Positions 31,801 through 44,176 of a DNA stretch of 64,000 nt are shown here, piece by piece. The stretch spans positions 64,031,463 to 64,095,462 of the forward strand of contig JALMGJ010000005.1 in NCBI GenBank assembly GCA_023362775.1. Direction: 5' to 3'. Origin of the DNA: Charina bottae. Its lineage: Eukaryota > Chordata > Lepidosauria > Squamata > Charinaidae. Under the pieces are notes generated by a model. The model was given only the letters and a program-made list of their open reading frames with translations. It did not search any database and was not told the origin of the DNA. The translations under genes and the position numbers were made by a program. Numbering within the stretch: position 1 is the first letter of the stretch; each line of letters begins with the position of its first letter.

Positions 31801-34570
31801 AACTATTTGTGCTGCCACAGCTACTGAAGTGTTATTGTAGATTTAAACAAATGCACTAAACTACAGCAAGATTTTGAGTCTTGGAGAAACGAATGAGGGA
31901 CAAAGTAAGAGCCATAGATTTTGGACCAATTATGCAGCCTGTCATGCTTCGTTGGTTTGTCAGAGATAAAACAGTATTTTATTACTAACTTAGAAATATG
32001 AAGCTTTTGAGCATACTTTTTTGGAAAGACAAAGAAAGAGGTGGAGGATGAGGAAGAGAAGACATCCTCTGCCTTTACAGGTGATACAGGTGTGGGGGAT
32101 GGGATGCACTTTTTAAATTACAAGCATGACATTTTTCCATTGTTACTTCAGCGGTCTGACTGACACCCAAGTCTACCAATAGGCTTCAATGAATATGGGT
32201 GGTAAAGCCCAGTCCTTTCATGTTACCTGTCTAGCAGACAAGCTTGATGTTTAAATCAATTACACAGACATTTAAATCCCTTTCCCATGCCAGCACATTG
32301 CCCTTTAAGCTTTAAGGTTTTCATTCTTGACTTGGCTCATGTGTTCAGCCTGCACATTAACTCCGAGGTAGAGATCGGTAATAAATCATTTAGTGTCTCT
32401 GTCAAGAGAGTGGCTGTTGTTTTTTGGGGTGAATTGGGACCCCCATGTTTCTGCACTATAATAGAGCAATAATGGATGGTGCTGAAACAGAACACACTGT
32501 AAGGCATATGTGAGGGGAATGTGGAAATATCCTGAAATGGCAGTTCTCCTAAATAAATAGCACATCAGTTTACTTAAAGCTAATCATAAAGGGAACAAAT
32601 TGTACCCATGTGCATAAGAGAAACCTGAGCGGAATCCAAGAGTTTAAAGAACCCATTGTTTTCTAAGCTGACCCTGGATATGTGTCAGATTACATCTGTT
32701 GGAGTGATTCTAATGCCAGCTTCGTATTTTTAATTATAAATATATAAAACATTTTAATAAGATGACATTCTGGCCTTACTAAGCCTTTAAAAAGCTGGAT
32801 GTGGGTGGAGCGGGCAGAATGGTATTCCACGTACCCCAGAGGGATGCCAGCATATAATGATTGAACGTTTTCCTGTAATAAATTGGAAAAAATCTGGTTT
32901 GTAAGAATGGATCCAAATCACTTGGCATTGGAGAAGTAATTTGTTACCTAGCTTCCTCTTTCCAAGTTCAGTGGAACTTTGTTAGCAAGAAGTATATTTT
33001 TTAAAAAATAACAAGAGAAAGGGGGGGGGGGAAAGGCTGGTTTTAATTTTTGTTTCAGCTTTTTTTTTTTTATTCATGGCTCCAAACCAGAGGCTGAGCA
33101 GCCAAAAAGAGAGAAGAGGGTGCTTAGGACAAAAGCCAGATCTATAGCTACCTTCTTTGTACCTTTCCAAATCTCAAGCCTGCTTAATTATGATTAATTG
33201 CCACATGGATAATCAGATACGGTTTCAAAAGGTTGGAGATGACAGTCCAAGGACACCAGGGAAGGAGGAAGTTTTGCCTTTGATACAAGAGAGAGAAAAA
33301 AACACAACAACCCAACTCCTTGTAACCTTTTCTTATTTTAACAATTCCAAACGGAATTAATGCCATCAGTATATCGTTCCTCCTCCTGGGAATTCAGCTT
33401 CAACTGTACAATTTCTGCAGCTGTCAGTTTTTTCAGACCTCCTGTCAATAAAGTAATGTTGGGGTGCCCCTTTCTTCTTGACTGAAAGCAGTTTCAAGTT
33501 TCCACTTTATGTCTATGCTTTCTGGGTGGTGTGACATGATGAGAAAGTCGGGGAAAAAATAATAGCAGTTAAAAAGCTTCTACTCTTGACTTAACTGGAT
33601 CAAATGTAATAGACTTCAGCCTTTTCTCCCTTATTTCCTTTGCTTGATTTAGAAAAACACTGTGAAAAGTGCAGGAGATTTTGTCTTGCCAGCTCTTTCC
33701 TCCATTTAAAATCCCTTTGGCTAAGTCAAGGATCACAGTATGTCATTTCCAGCCTAACAGAAGTGCTGGGCCTCATTCAGCTCCTATTACGAGGAGGCAA
33801 ATCCCCAGGTTCCAGGCGCCAGTGTTTCTGCTTTTTTGGCTCTTTTCCCGGTATTGTTTCCTTCATTACATTCCAGAGTGCCTCTCAGCCAGTTAATGTT
33901 TGCTCTGGGAGGTCCAAATATCCAGCAATCAGCTCTGAACTTCTCTCTTTTTGTTGAGAATTGCAGGTTTCAAATGCAATCGCTGCCTTTAAAGGGATAT
34001 GTGCAGGTGAACACGCCACAGCACTAATTTTCATTTTATTGACAAACAGTATTATTTGACACAGCTTTGCTGCATGCCCTCATAAAAATCGTTGTAGAAA
34101 ATGTCTACCTTTTAAAAGATCTTATCTTTGTTGAATTTATTGTTTTTACCAGTTTGGGAACAAACGCTCCTTCCTTCCCTTCCCCCATTTCTTCCCAATG
34201 CAACACATCCCTTAGACTGAGAGGTAGCTCTTTGTTTATTTCATGTAGCTGCTCTCACTGATAGGCTTTCAACATACCTTCCTCCCTTTCGAAAGCGAGT
34301 CAGCCCAGAGCAGATAAACTAAGCTGAATTGGGTAACCGTTCGGCATGTTGAATGGCCAACTTTTGTTATTCCTGGGCTATTGTAGTGTACTCTCTTGCT
34401 ACAGAATAGTTCCTATGTGGGAGTATGCCAACTGAAACAATAGAAAGATTTAGGCTTAGGTTAAACTAAAGGTTTAATATTATAACATTTGGCAGGTATG
34501 AAGTATTGGCTTTCAAAAAACCCAAGTGTGACTATTTAAATGCAGTTCACAGTCCATATATTTATTTATC
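31801..34570. other. repeat-free interval, possible conserved non-coding DNA
   Basis: About 2.7 kb in which I recognise no retroposon, while most other stretches of this size carry one. Composition is more even than the surroundings. It includes GCTGTCAGTTTTTTCAGACC and CCTGTCAATAAAG near 33420-33455, which contain TALE-homeodomain-like CTGTCA cores. Short open frames show no domains. Regulatory function is speculation. Confidence 0.3.
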
Positions 34571-34574
34571 TTTT

Positions 34575-35075
34575 GATCACTGAATGTATGATTTGGAAGT
34601 GACCTAATAGGTTATCTAGCCCAAGATGTTGCTAATGCAGCAATTCACTCAACCACCCCAACAACTGGCAATCCAGTCCTTGTTTGAAAACCTGCAATGA
34701 GGAACCAGTTTTCTTGGCAGACTGGTCCACTGCTTAGCAACACTTACCATCAGGAAATTCATCCTAATTTTCAACTGAACCTCTTTCTTTTCATTTTAAC
34801 CCATTGTCCTGGTTCTATTCAGTTTCATCAGAGAATAGGGCTGACCTTCTTGCATGTGCCAACCTTACAGATATTTGTAGGTCTCCATCATCTCTTCCAT
34901 CATTAAGTAGACATCTAATTCCTTTGATCATTTCTCATAAAGCTTTATGTCAGAGCACTTAATGATCTTAGTAGCTCTCTGCTAAATCTATTCCACCTTT
35001 GTTATGTCTTTTTTAAAGTGCAGTATCCAACAGGACATAGGACTCCAAGTGTAGTCTAAAGTAGAGAAGACAGAT
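34575..35075 (-). mobile_element. CR1 LINE 3' portion
   Basis: Reversed CR1 sequence. It contains GGAAGTGACCTAATAGG, CATCAGGAAATTCATCCTAA, CCATTGTCCTGGTTCTATTC and GGACTCCAAGTGTAGTCTAA. It is more diverged than the copy at 23525. Confidence 0.78.
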
Positions 35076-36725
35076 GGCACATATTTAATATTCCCCCTTA
35101 GTAGCATCCCACAGGAAGATGGAGAACCCCCAGATACCAGAATTTTATTTCTTTAAAACGGAAGTCATAGACATGAAACTAGTCTTCTGCATTCACTCTA
35201 TGCATGCATTGTTTAATGTGATAGATGTGAGGGTATTCCTGTAAGTCACACTCCACTCCACATTTATTGATCAATATAAATTAGTGGTGAGAGTTTTTCA
35301 TTTTATATTTATATGGAGTTTTTAAAAATAATCTGTTGGAAAATCCACATTTGTTTTTTGTTTGCAACTTTTCCTAAGTTGTAGATTTTTTTGACAAACA
35401 ATACATGTCCTTAATACTTTTTTGAACATTATGTTTCTCAATACACTTGTTAATGATTATTTATATTTATATTTATATTTATATTTTAATTCCTAATAGC
35501 TTCTTTGTAAAAAAAATGCAAACATTCCTAGTAGTTTTGTATATATGTCCTATAAATAAACATGTTTGGTTCAAATGTTTGACTGAAGAATATGATTGCT
35601 AGTTGATTCCTTTTGTTGCAATTCAGCCATGCCACCATGCAGTCATGGGTGTGTGTGTGTTTGTGCGTGCGCACAGACGCCACTTTTCTCCCATTGCTGT
35701 AACTTGGACTTCTCTTAAAATCTTAATAAATTGAATACAGAAGTCTGTAGGGAGTTATGATCATTTAGAATTCTTTTAAACATCTTGAAACCATGGTAAG
35801 ATTTCATTTCCAACTGTCTTGTAAGCAAATGTTCTTACAACTCTCCCCCTCCCTGCAAATGTTTGGGCTCAGTATGCAAACTTCTTTAAAGACACTGTAA
35901 GCCTGGAAAAATGTCCATCCCCTGTACCCACCACACTGTTAACCCTTCATTTGTATGATGAAGGCTTGCAGAAGCCTGTTAAAAATCCACATTAAGACCT
36001 CTACCTTTAAAAAAATAGCAGCTCCAGATAAGGGGTATCATTCAGATCTCAATAGAAATGCAGGGATGAAGGAGTAGGCTTAATCTTTTAATCATATTAT
36101 TTTCTCACTGACAATCTTCTCTAAGATGCTATTGCCTTCATAATTAAAATGTATGAACACTAAACAGATATCTGTATTTTGCTCTCTGATTTCAGAAAGA
36201 AGAGTTTTATTAGGAAAATTGTGATGACAAAAAAATTTAATATTTCCTTTCCTACAATGCCATTTAGATTCAGGTTCCCTGCAACAGTTGTAAATAAACT
36301 TCAGCAAGAACCAGAAATCCAATAATGGATATCTTGTTTTTGTATTTTCCAAAGTGGTAGCCATGGTAGCTTTTTCAGCAAAAGATGGACAAAGAATCTT
36401 GTGAACGTTAAGGATTGGACAATGTATTATTACTTTATCTGATGCATTTGAAAAGTATTCCATGAAGGCTTAAACAGTAAAAAAGAAATGGGGTTAATTT
36501 TTAAGAAGCCATAAGACTGTTTGCCAATTTTCATATGTAGTTTCATGTTAAATGGTACAACCGATTTACAACCAATTGTAATTGGAGGACCATTATCAAG
36601 ATTTGTGATTGATAAATATTGTTTTAGAATCCAGGGGTTTTAAGAAGCCACAGAGAAAAGGGACTGAGTATTTTGGATTCAGTTATTTTTTAAAAAGTAT
36701 CTTAGACCCTAAACTATACTAAGTT
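35076..36725. other. unannotated interval
   Basis: A 123-codon minus-strand frame at 36092-36463 has no recognisable domain and is probably chance. (TTTATA)n at about 35460-35485. Nothing else. Confidence 0.45.
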
Positions 36726-36795
36726 TAAGTTTATTTATTTATTTATTTTTCAAATTTTGCCACCGCCCATCTCCCCCCGGAAGAGGGACTTCATT
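36726..36795 (-). mobile_element. L2-type 3' tail
   Basis: TTTATTTATTTATTTATT, then GCCACCGCCCATCTCCCC and AGAGGGACT. Tail only. Confidence 0.7.
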
Positions 36796-37410
36796 TCTTC
36801 ATACTATTGAAAACTACTATTAAAACCATATGAAATTTCTGATTGGCCAGTTAGATCCCCTTATATCAGATATTGGGCATACCTCACAATTGGACAAAAC
36901 AATTGTCTGTTACTGCTAAGATGTCAATTTTTTTCAGATCTTAAATTGCTATAGTTAAAACTTCACTTTGGCATTTCATCTTCTTGTGAATGTCCAGTTA
37001 GAACTCTAGATATGTATATTCCCAATCATCTCTGCAGTGAATAGGGTTGGGTATCCTTCCAAGATTATTCAGAAGAATTGCTTCATACCTCACAAAAGCA
37101 CAGAACCTCTCTGCTGTTCATTAAAGCAGCTCAATCTTTTTTCAAGTTTTACATGAGCCTGGGGGGAAAAATGGCAGCTTTAAGAGTCACATTAACTTTA
37201 ATGAAGCATGTACAGTCCTAATATGCAACACTGATTTAGACTGATCCTCGCACTTTTAGATGAATGTTGGCAGAACTCCACAACCAGCTATCAGAATTTT
37301 AGCTTTCTCTTCCTTCCTTCTCCAATCAAATATATCAGAATATCCTTTAGGGGAACTCCTTAAGGGGTCCACAAGTCAGGGGTCTACACACTCCAAACTG
37401 TATTACTGGA
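36796..37410. other. unannotated interval
   Basis: Nothing recognised. Confidence 0.5.
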
Positions 37411-38060
37411 TGATTGGTTGATTGCAATGCTCTTTACATGAGGCTGCCCTTGAAAAGCATTAGAAGTTCCAGCTGGTCCAGAGTGTGGCGGCACGTGCAG
37501 TATTGGGCGCACCACTGTACGTCCACATAACACTACTGCTACATGAACTGCACTGGGTCCCAGTAGGCTTCAGGGTACAATTCAAGATGCTGGTTGTCAC
37601 CTTTAAAGGCCTGCATGGCATGAAGCCAGCTTACTTGCGGGACTGCCTCTCCCTAGTGGTTTCTGCCCATCCCACCAGATCTGGCAGAGAGGGCATGCTC
37701 TGGGTCCCCTCTGTTAGGCAATGTTACCTAGCAGGTCCTAGGAATCGGGCCTCTGTCCTGGTGCCTGCCCTGTGGAACAGCCTTAGCTCAGAGATATGGA
37801 CAATCCCAATCTTACAGGCCTTTTGGAAGACTGTGAAGACCTGGCTCTTCTCCCAGGCACTGGGGCCAGGCTGTTAGTTTGGAAGCTCCAGCATAGATGT
37901 ACAGTGCAGGTGTTTTGTGTTTTTAATGAGAGGGCCTCGACCTGGGATTCTGTTTGTTTGATTATTGCTGATGTTTTATATGGTATGTTTACTGCCCAGA
38001 GTTTCATTGGATAGATGGGTAGCCATAATAATTTGATTAATAAATAATACATAAATAAAA
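37411..38060 (+). pseudogene. L2 LINE C-terminal ORF fragment and 3' UTR
   Basis: An open frame at 37485-37877 encodes AARAVLGAPLYVHITLLLHE, LHWVPVGFRVQFKMLVVTFK, LHGMKPAYLRDCLSLVVSA, PTRSGREGML and VPALWNSLSSEIW, ending LKTW-like VKTWLFSQAL. This matches the C-terminal region of the L2 at 63159-63686, downstream of the RT. The RT catalytic domain is missing. The 3' UTR ends at about 38060 with TTAATAAATAATACATAAATA. Confidence 0.9.
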
Positions 38061-38154
38061 ATCATAAACTGGTTAACAACATCTCATGCAACAAGTAACT
38101 TAGACAAATGCAAATGGGGCCTAAAATGCATGAATATGTTAATCATATTTTGGA

Positions 38155-38455
38155 AGTGTGCCTTTTTAGTTGCAGCACTTGTCCTCTGGAATGTCTTACC
38201 ACCTAAGATCAGAGTGGCCCCAACCCTGATGGCCTTCTTGGTTGTTTGCCCAAGCATCGGGGTCAGGAAGTTAGTGAAGTTCAGGTAATTTGATATTATT
38301 TTGTGTTTTTTCTTTTATTCTTGGGCGCTGTCTCTTTTTTGGATTGTATGTTTCCTGTTTTAACAGTTTTTTACTTTTACACTTTGTTTGCCAGTCAGAG
38401 TCGTTTTGGGGAGAGGGGAGACATACAAATTCAAATAAATAAATAATAAATAATT
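38155..38455 (+). mobile_element. second L2 3' end
   Basis: TGTCCTCTGGAATGTCTTACC, CCTTCTTGGTTGTTTGCCCA, then CAGAGTCGTTTTGGGGAGAG and AAATAAATAAATAATAAATA. It repeats the region just seen at 37760-38060, so it is an independent truncated insertion. Confidence 0.72.
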
Positions 38456-38474
38456 TATTTGTTTTCATTTTAAA

Positions 38475-38640
38475 CAGAATCATAGTATTAGAATGTACCT
38501 TGGAAGTCATCTGGTCCCAGTTCCTACTCTACGCAAGATCTGCAAAGATGGATGCAATTGCAGAAATCCTGACGTATGGTCATTCATGTTCAGCTCAGTT
38601 TCTTCCAACAAAGATCACTCAGGACATTCCAGGGTAATCT
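38475..38640 (-). mobile_element. CR1 3' terminal fragment
   Basis: AGAATCATAGTATTAGAATG followed by TTGGAAGTCATCTGGTCCCA is the reversed extreme 3' region of CR1. Confidence 0.65.
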
Positions 38641-38658
38641 ATAAAGATATAAAGATAG

Positions 38659-38996
38659 GTAAAGGTAAAGGTTCCCCCTGCACATTTGTGCAGTCGTGTC
38701 TGACTCTAGGGGCCGGTGCTCATCTCTGTTTGTTAGCCAAAGAGCCAGCGTTGTCCGAAGACGCTTCCACAGTCATGTGGCTGGCATGATGCACATGGAA
38801 CACTGTTACCTACCCACTGAAGTGGTACCTATTAATCTACTTGCATTTACATGCTTTCGGATTGCTAGGTTGGCAAGAGCTGGGGCTAGTGCAGGAGCTC
38901 ACTCCGTCACGTGGGACTACGGATTCGAACCTCCGAACTTGCGATATTCCGATCGACAAGCCTGGCGTCTTACCCGCTGAGCCACCACGTCCCTTC
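38659..38996 (-). mobile_element. tRNA-derived SINE, family A copy 6
   Basis: A full-length minus-strand copy between 11-bp TSDs TATAAAGATAG (38648-38658 and 38997-39007). Right end, minus reading: GTGGCTCAGCGGGTAAGACG and GGTTCGAATCCG. Confidence 0.93.
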
Positions 38997-39099
38997 TATA
39001 AAGATAGAAAAGCAAAAATGAAACCAATAATCCCAGACTATCATGGAATCCTGCATGTGTTACAAAGGAGCAGGATAGAAAACAGGGAGGCATAATTGA

Positions 39100-39170
39100 A
39101 GTATTGAGTCCTTGGTGCTCTCTGAGCCTTGTTGTTTTCTTGCAGACGTTTCATTGCCAGACTAGGCAAT
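39100..39170. repeat. fragment of an ACGTTTC-type dispersed repeat
   Basis: GTCCTTGGTGCTCTCTGAGC, then TTTTCTTGCAGACGTTTC and ATTGCCAGACTAGGCAA. I recall similar sequence as an amniote dispersed repeat. Class unknown. Confidence 0.4.
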
Positions 39171-40092
39171 TGAAGTATTCTGGAAGGAGGTATAGCTGAT
39201 TGGCTAGTTTTATGCTGAACAGAGGCATTCCATACTGCAACATTTGTTTTTCTTTTTACTGTAGTGTTAAAAAGTCTACTTTTACCTACAAACAGCCACT
39301 AGGTAACTTTGGAGCCAGCCTACTTTATAGGTTAGTTGTTGGGGGAAAAAATATTGGGAGGGAACTCCATGTAATACACTTTTTGTTTCTAGGGAAATGA
39401 TTGGATACAAAACAAACAAACAAACAAACAAACAAATAAACCTATTCATACCTGGCTCCTATCAGCTCTCTGGTGATTGTGTCTCCCAGAATTTCTAATT
39501 TCTTTACCACAATGTGGATGTTACCAGATAGGGAAAGGATGTTAGATATTGCATTCTAGCTCCAAATTACTATATATTGGCTTCAGAGATTTGTAACTCT
39601 TTTCTGTCAGACCAGTCATCAATTCTTTCATCCATGCAGGGATGGGAAAATGTTGTGGCCAAGGACCATTTGTAACACTGGCCGGGGCACATCACACATG
39701 GGCTGAATGGGGGGGGGGGAGACAAAAATGTTCGTGTTTTTCGTTTTTTTTATTTTACTGTGCCTGTTTTATTCCTTACACAGCAATATTCATCTGTTTC
39801 TGACCGAAAAATAGTAGGAAACCAACCATCCATCTTTCAACAGTCTTAGCGAAAGGGTGTTCTGAAGGCCATGTAAAAAAGGAACTCGGGTGCCACTTGC
39901 AAGACATGGGGCCAAGTCTGTCTATTCCAAGCCAGGTTGACTGTTCCTGATACGGAGGTGAAATAAATAAATAAATAAATCGATTTACCTGTTTCAATAT
40001 TTCTATCCCAAATGGCATTTGTGTAGATAAATCTATTCTATTATGAAGAACTTGGTTAAAATAGCTCAGAAACGGTGGCCAAACCTAAGTTA
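39171..40092. other. unannotated interval with (CAAA)n
   Basis: (CAAA)n at 39407-39440, a G9 run near 39710 and (AAAT)n at 39963-39980. Otherwise nothing recognised. Confidence 0.55.
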
Positions 40093-40348
40093 AAGGTAAT
40101 GGTAAAGGTTTCCCCTGCACATTTGTGCAGTCGTGTCCGACTCCAGGGGCCGGTGCTCATCTCCGTTTGTTAGCAGAAGAGCCAGCGCTGTCCGAAGATG
40201 CTTCCGCGGTCATGTGGCCGGAATGACGCACGTGGAACGCTGTTACCTACCCACCGAAGTGGTATCTATTAATCTACTTGCATGCTTTCAAATTGCTAGG
40301 TTGGCAAGAGTTGGAGCAAGTGCGGGAGCTCACTCCGTCACACAGGGC
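40093..40348 (-). mobile_element. tRNA-derived SINE, family A copy 7, 5'-truncated
   Basis: It begins TAAAGGTAATGGTAAAGG on the left (3' end). It stops on the right at CACAGGGCTAGGG, so box B and box A are missing. No TSD found. It is followed by GGTTAATTAG-type repeats to about 40392. Confidence 0.9.
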
Positions 40349-40601
40349 TAGGGTTAATTAGTTAGGGTTAATTAATTAGGTTAGGTTAGTTAATTTATTC
40401 TATGCAAAATAAACAAATAAGAAGTGTACATAATTGTTGGTGTTTTCAGACTAGTTATTTATAAGCCATCATCCATCCATTAGCACTTTCTAGCTGCTCC
40501 TTACCTGCAGCCCATTTTTTCAGTCCTAGGCAGACTACAAAAGTTGACCAAGCCTCAAGCAGCCACCATACATAGTGGCATGGCCCTTATACCACAGAGA
40601 T

Positions 40602-41080
40602 TTATTTATTTGTCATATTTATATGGCCGCCCATCTCACAAAGAGGTGACTCTGGGTGGCGTAAAACAAAGCTGAAAATAATATATGCAAACAAGTATTA
40701 TTATTAAGTATTATTAATAATAATAATAATTTTAAAATTATAAAAGGCATAAAAATTAAAAAAAAATTAAAATATTAGGTCAAGAGCAGGTGTTAATTAC
40801 ACTGGAGCCATCTCAATATTTTACCAGTCCCCTGTGGTCCCTTGGCCTGATGACAGAACCAGGTCTTGAGGGGCTTCCAGAAAGTTAAAAGGGATGAAAT
40901 CAGTCTCACTGCGGGGGGAAGAATGTTCCATAAAGCGGAGGCCACAGCAGAAAAGGCCTGCCGCCTGGGACCTGCCAAGTGAAACTCTAGCCAACGGGAC
41001 CTGCAGCATGCCCTCTCTGCTGGATCTGGTGGGATGGGCAAATGTAATTGGGGAGAGGCGGTAGATGGTAGAAATGGCAC
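40602..41080 (-). pseudogene. L2 LINE C-terminal ORF fragment and 3' end
   Basis: Minus-strand reading gives LPIPPDPAERACCRSRW, LEFHLAGPRRQAFSAVASAL, WNILPPAVRLISSLLTFWK and PLKTWFCHQAKGP. This is the L2 C-terminal region, also seen at 63.45-63.66 kb. The tail on the left shows TTTATTTATTTGTCATATTT and GCCGCCCATCTCACAAAG. 5'-truncated. Confidence 0.9.
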
Positions 41081-41448
41081 ATAGCATGTGTGGCCTGTAG
41101 TTATTAAATGTGGCTTCAGGTGGATTATATTTAGCATGCTGGGTGACATAGCCCATGCAAAGTATGCCACCAGAGCAATTGTTTTGTCTATCCCTGAGTA
41201 TGCACCAGAGCAAATTTTCCCCCTTAAGAGGAAAATCACAATATATAGAGATGGAGGCATGAATTTGTTTTATAAACCATATTGTAAGAACATCAAAAAG
41301 TCCTCTGATGGCCGAATGCAATCTTTTTCTGTGTTCTCTGTAAGCACTGGATAATAGTTTAAAATAGAGACTGCATTCTTACTCTTTCCACCCTATAGCC
41401 TTTTTTCAAACAGTTAAAAAATGGAACACCTACTAATATAGCCGCAGT

Positions 41449-41618
41449 TGGATGATCATTGTTTCAATGCTGGTGGTTTTCGCTTCTTCTAATACGCTAA
41501 CATTGTGGGAGGTTGTGCGGATCCAGAATTGGCCTTTATAGCCACTTACGGATCCACCGTTAAAATTTTACCTTTGGAAGACAATCTTACTCGGCTACAA
41601 GTGATCGCCAATGAATGA
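41449..41618 (+). mobile_element. zinc-finger-family LINE 3' end with 5' inversion
   Basis: 41449-41501 is the reverse complement of coding sequence equivalent to about 13115-13167 (ATGATCATTGTTTCAATGC). From about 41501 the strand switches: CATTGTGGGAGGTTGTGCGG to CGCCAATGAATGA is the plus-strand 3' end, matching 11812-11850 plus 12184-12271. TSDs ATAGCCGCAGT lie at 41438-41448 and 41619-41629. The inverted 5' part, forward 3' part and microhomology at the switch are the hallmarks of twin priming. Confidence 0.87.
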
Positions 41619-41629
41619 ATAGCCGCAGT

Positions 41630-43380
41630 AGAAGACTTGGAGAAGGGATGCTTCAGTAGAATTTAGCAGCTGGAGGCCGAAGAAAGAAAACAATTTCTCA
41701 GATGCCAACTAGCCCTAATGGGCTCCAGAGAATTAAAAAAAAATTACTACTATTAAGATACTAAACTAGAGCTCAGCTTTAGCTGTTACATAATAGCTAC
41801 CTATTTGTGGTCTACCATATAGAAGGAGGACCATGTCACTGTTCATTGGAGCAGTGTTTGGTCACTGTTTCTTGGTGCTTAACATATGCCCACTTTTTTC
41901 TCAAAATATAAGCACCCTTTATAAATATGAATACTACTTGGAACAGAAATATACCTCATAGCCTTTTTCAAACATTTCCTCAGCACAAGGAAGTGATAAA
42001 TAGAAAGCAAAGCAGGACCATGCCATTGCCTCAGCTCTTTTCTTAGGGATGGAGTGGGGAAGCAGGCGTGGATGGGAAACCGATAAACCAGTGAGAGTCA
42101 TAATGTTGGGAAATGACCAACATCATGCTCCAGTCTTCTTTTTATCAATGTGTGCCTACACACCAGTAATGTGTGAAAGGGGTTGAGAGACTCCACAATG
42201 CTTCTTATCATAGATTATACAGTATTTCACCTAAGGCCACCAGAAGGGCAATTGGTAAACAATGGCTGCAAATAATTAGTGCTCCAAGCTTTGCTGCGCA
42301 CTGCTATGTAGCTGGGAAAAAAAAACCCAATCCCATCTTTTTTATTAACACAGATAATTCAGAAAAACCATAATAGAAAACCTTGGAAAGTCATTTGTTT
42401 GTATCATGCTACAAAATAATGAAATCTAAACCAACTATACACAAGAATTTTACGAGTCAATGCAGCACAGGTCAATACTTTAAGAAGGTTATGAGAATAT
42501 AGTAAGGACATCAAATTGAAAGAGGTCTGGAGAGAAAAGATTACATTGTTCTGACAACAACATTTTCAAAACAGGCCTTTAATGTTTTTTTTTTTAATTT
42601 ACAGTCTGAGATTAAATATTTTATGCAAATATTAGACAACAGCTGAGAATTCTTCAATTTAGGATTTGAAACAAATTGAAAGCATGCAAGACATATTCAT
42701 TTCCTAAGCAGTTTAGTTTTAAAATCTGCATTGTCTCTTTTAGGATTAACTGACAGTAACTCTTTGTGTTTAAATGGATTTACCTTCAGCATGGTTTGTT
42801 TTCCAGATAGCATTATGCTCCAGTACTCTGGCATAAATGGAAATGTAAAGACACACAGATCAAGCAAAAATATATCCTTAATTTGTAACCCCCAAACTTC
42901 TGTTTAAATTTCATTATGAAATCGGATTTCAGCTTCATGTCCCGTGCCTAATCCTGTTCTGTAAAAGGTATGAAAAAACCTCTTGACATATTATAACAGA
43001 CTTTTGTGGTAGTTGCCTACAGTATATTGATTAAAACATCAAGCAGTTACATATAAACCAATAATGAATTACTTCTCTAAGAAGATAAAACTTTGTGATA
43101 TTTAAAATTACAGACTTGAAAGTAAGTAAAATTACCATTAATTATGCAGAAGGGAGCAACACCTTAGCAGTAAACAAGATAAGCACCTCAAACAGCACTA
43201 ATAATTTTAATTAACATTTCATACGTTCCTTTCACCTTCTTTCAAGGTCATCTGCTGACGCCTTCTATGACACTATTACTGTGCTAAAAAGTTTGTTAAT
43301 TGTTATGATATAAACCTCTTACATTATTTTATTGCCCATTTTTTAATATTATTTTTTGGAAATCATCTAAACACATGCAT
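41630..43380. other. repeat-free interval
   Basis: About 1.75 kb with no retroposon that I recognise. Near 43190-43220 is CTAATAATTTTAATTAAC, a homeodomain-type core cluster. Function unknown. Conservation is untested. Confidence 0.35.
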
Positions 43381-43392
43381 TTACAGATAGAT

Positions 43393-43607
43393 TTGTTGTT
43401 TATTCGTTCAGGCGCTTCAGACTCTTTGTGACTTCATGGACCAGCCCACGCCAGAGCTTCCTGTCGGCCGTCGCCATCCCCAGCTCCCCCATGGTTGAGT
43501 CTGTCACCTCCAGAATATCATCCATCCATCTTGCCCTTGGTCGGCCCCTCTTCCTTTTGCCTTCCACTTTCCCTAGCATCAGCATCTTCTCCAGGGTACC
43601 TGTCTTC
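43393..43607 (-). mobile_element. BovB/RTE 3' end with 12-bp TSDs
   Basis: TSDs TTACAGATAGAT at 43381-43392 and 43608-43619. Minus-strand coding reads EKMLMLGKVEGKRKRGRPRA, RWMDDILEVTDSTMGELGMA and LWRGLVHEVTKSLKRLNE. It is a 5'-truncated copy of about 215 bp, the same subtype as 26467-26668. Upstream codons in the longer open frame to 43942 are host sequence. Confidence 0.93.
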
Positions 43608-43619
43608 TTACAGATAGAT

Positions 43620-44160
43620 GTATGAGTACTACTGCAAGCATGTGTAGCTTTTCCAAACCAGGACATCAAATTGCTACCCACCAGTCTTTTGACTAGTAGA
43701 AAAGTATGCCAGTGTTGTGTTGCCCTATTGCCACTTTGAATTCTGCCACAAAAGCGGGATGGAAAGGGAGCTGTTCTTATGAACCTATTCAAGTCCAGGT
43801 GAAGAAAAGGGATTGATGGGTTGCTGCAACTTGATCCCCCCCCCCCCCACTTTCTGTTGAGAATAACCACAGAGCAATTCCCAAAGGTGGAATGGGAGAA
43901 TTGGGTGAGTATAGGTGGGTACTTAGAATGGCACACTTTCAAAAGAGCACTAGAAAGTGCTGGTTAGGCATTACTTGGGCAGCGACCTCCATGGCAGCCT
44001 AGTGACCAGACTCTCCTGGTGCCCAAGCTAAAATGGCCCTGGAGAGCAATTTCCAGTGACCAGAAGGGAAGAGGTGTTCCCACGACAGACTAAAGTGGCC
44101 AATGGGAGCTGCATGAATCCCGGCCCCTGATCATGTCTGTAACCATTTTGTCATTGAAGT
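43620..44160. other. unannotated interval
   Basis: C10 run at 43839-43848. Somewhat GC-richer than average at 43970-44140. No repeat recognised. Confidence 0.5.
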
Positions 44161-44176
44161 GAGCTAGATTGTATCC

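Noticed and set aside
40340..40392. GGGTTAATTAG repeats resembling telomere
   Set aside because: The unit is not TTAGGG and the array is short and irregular. Probably local slippage at the truncated SINE end.
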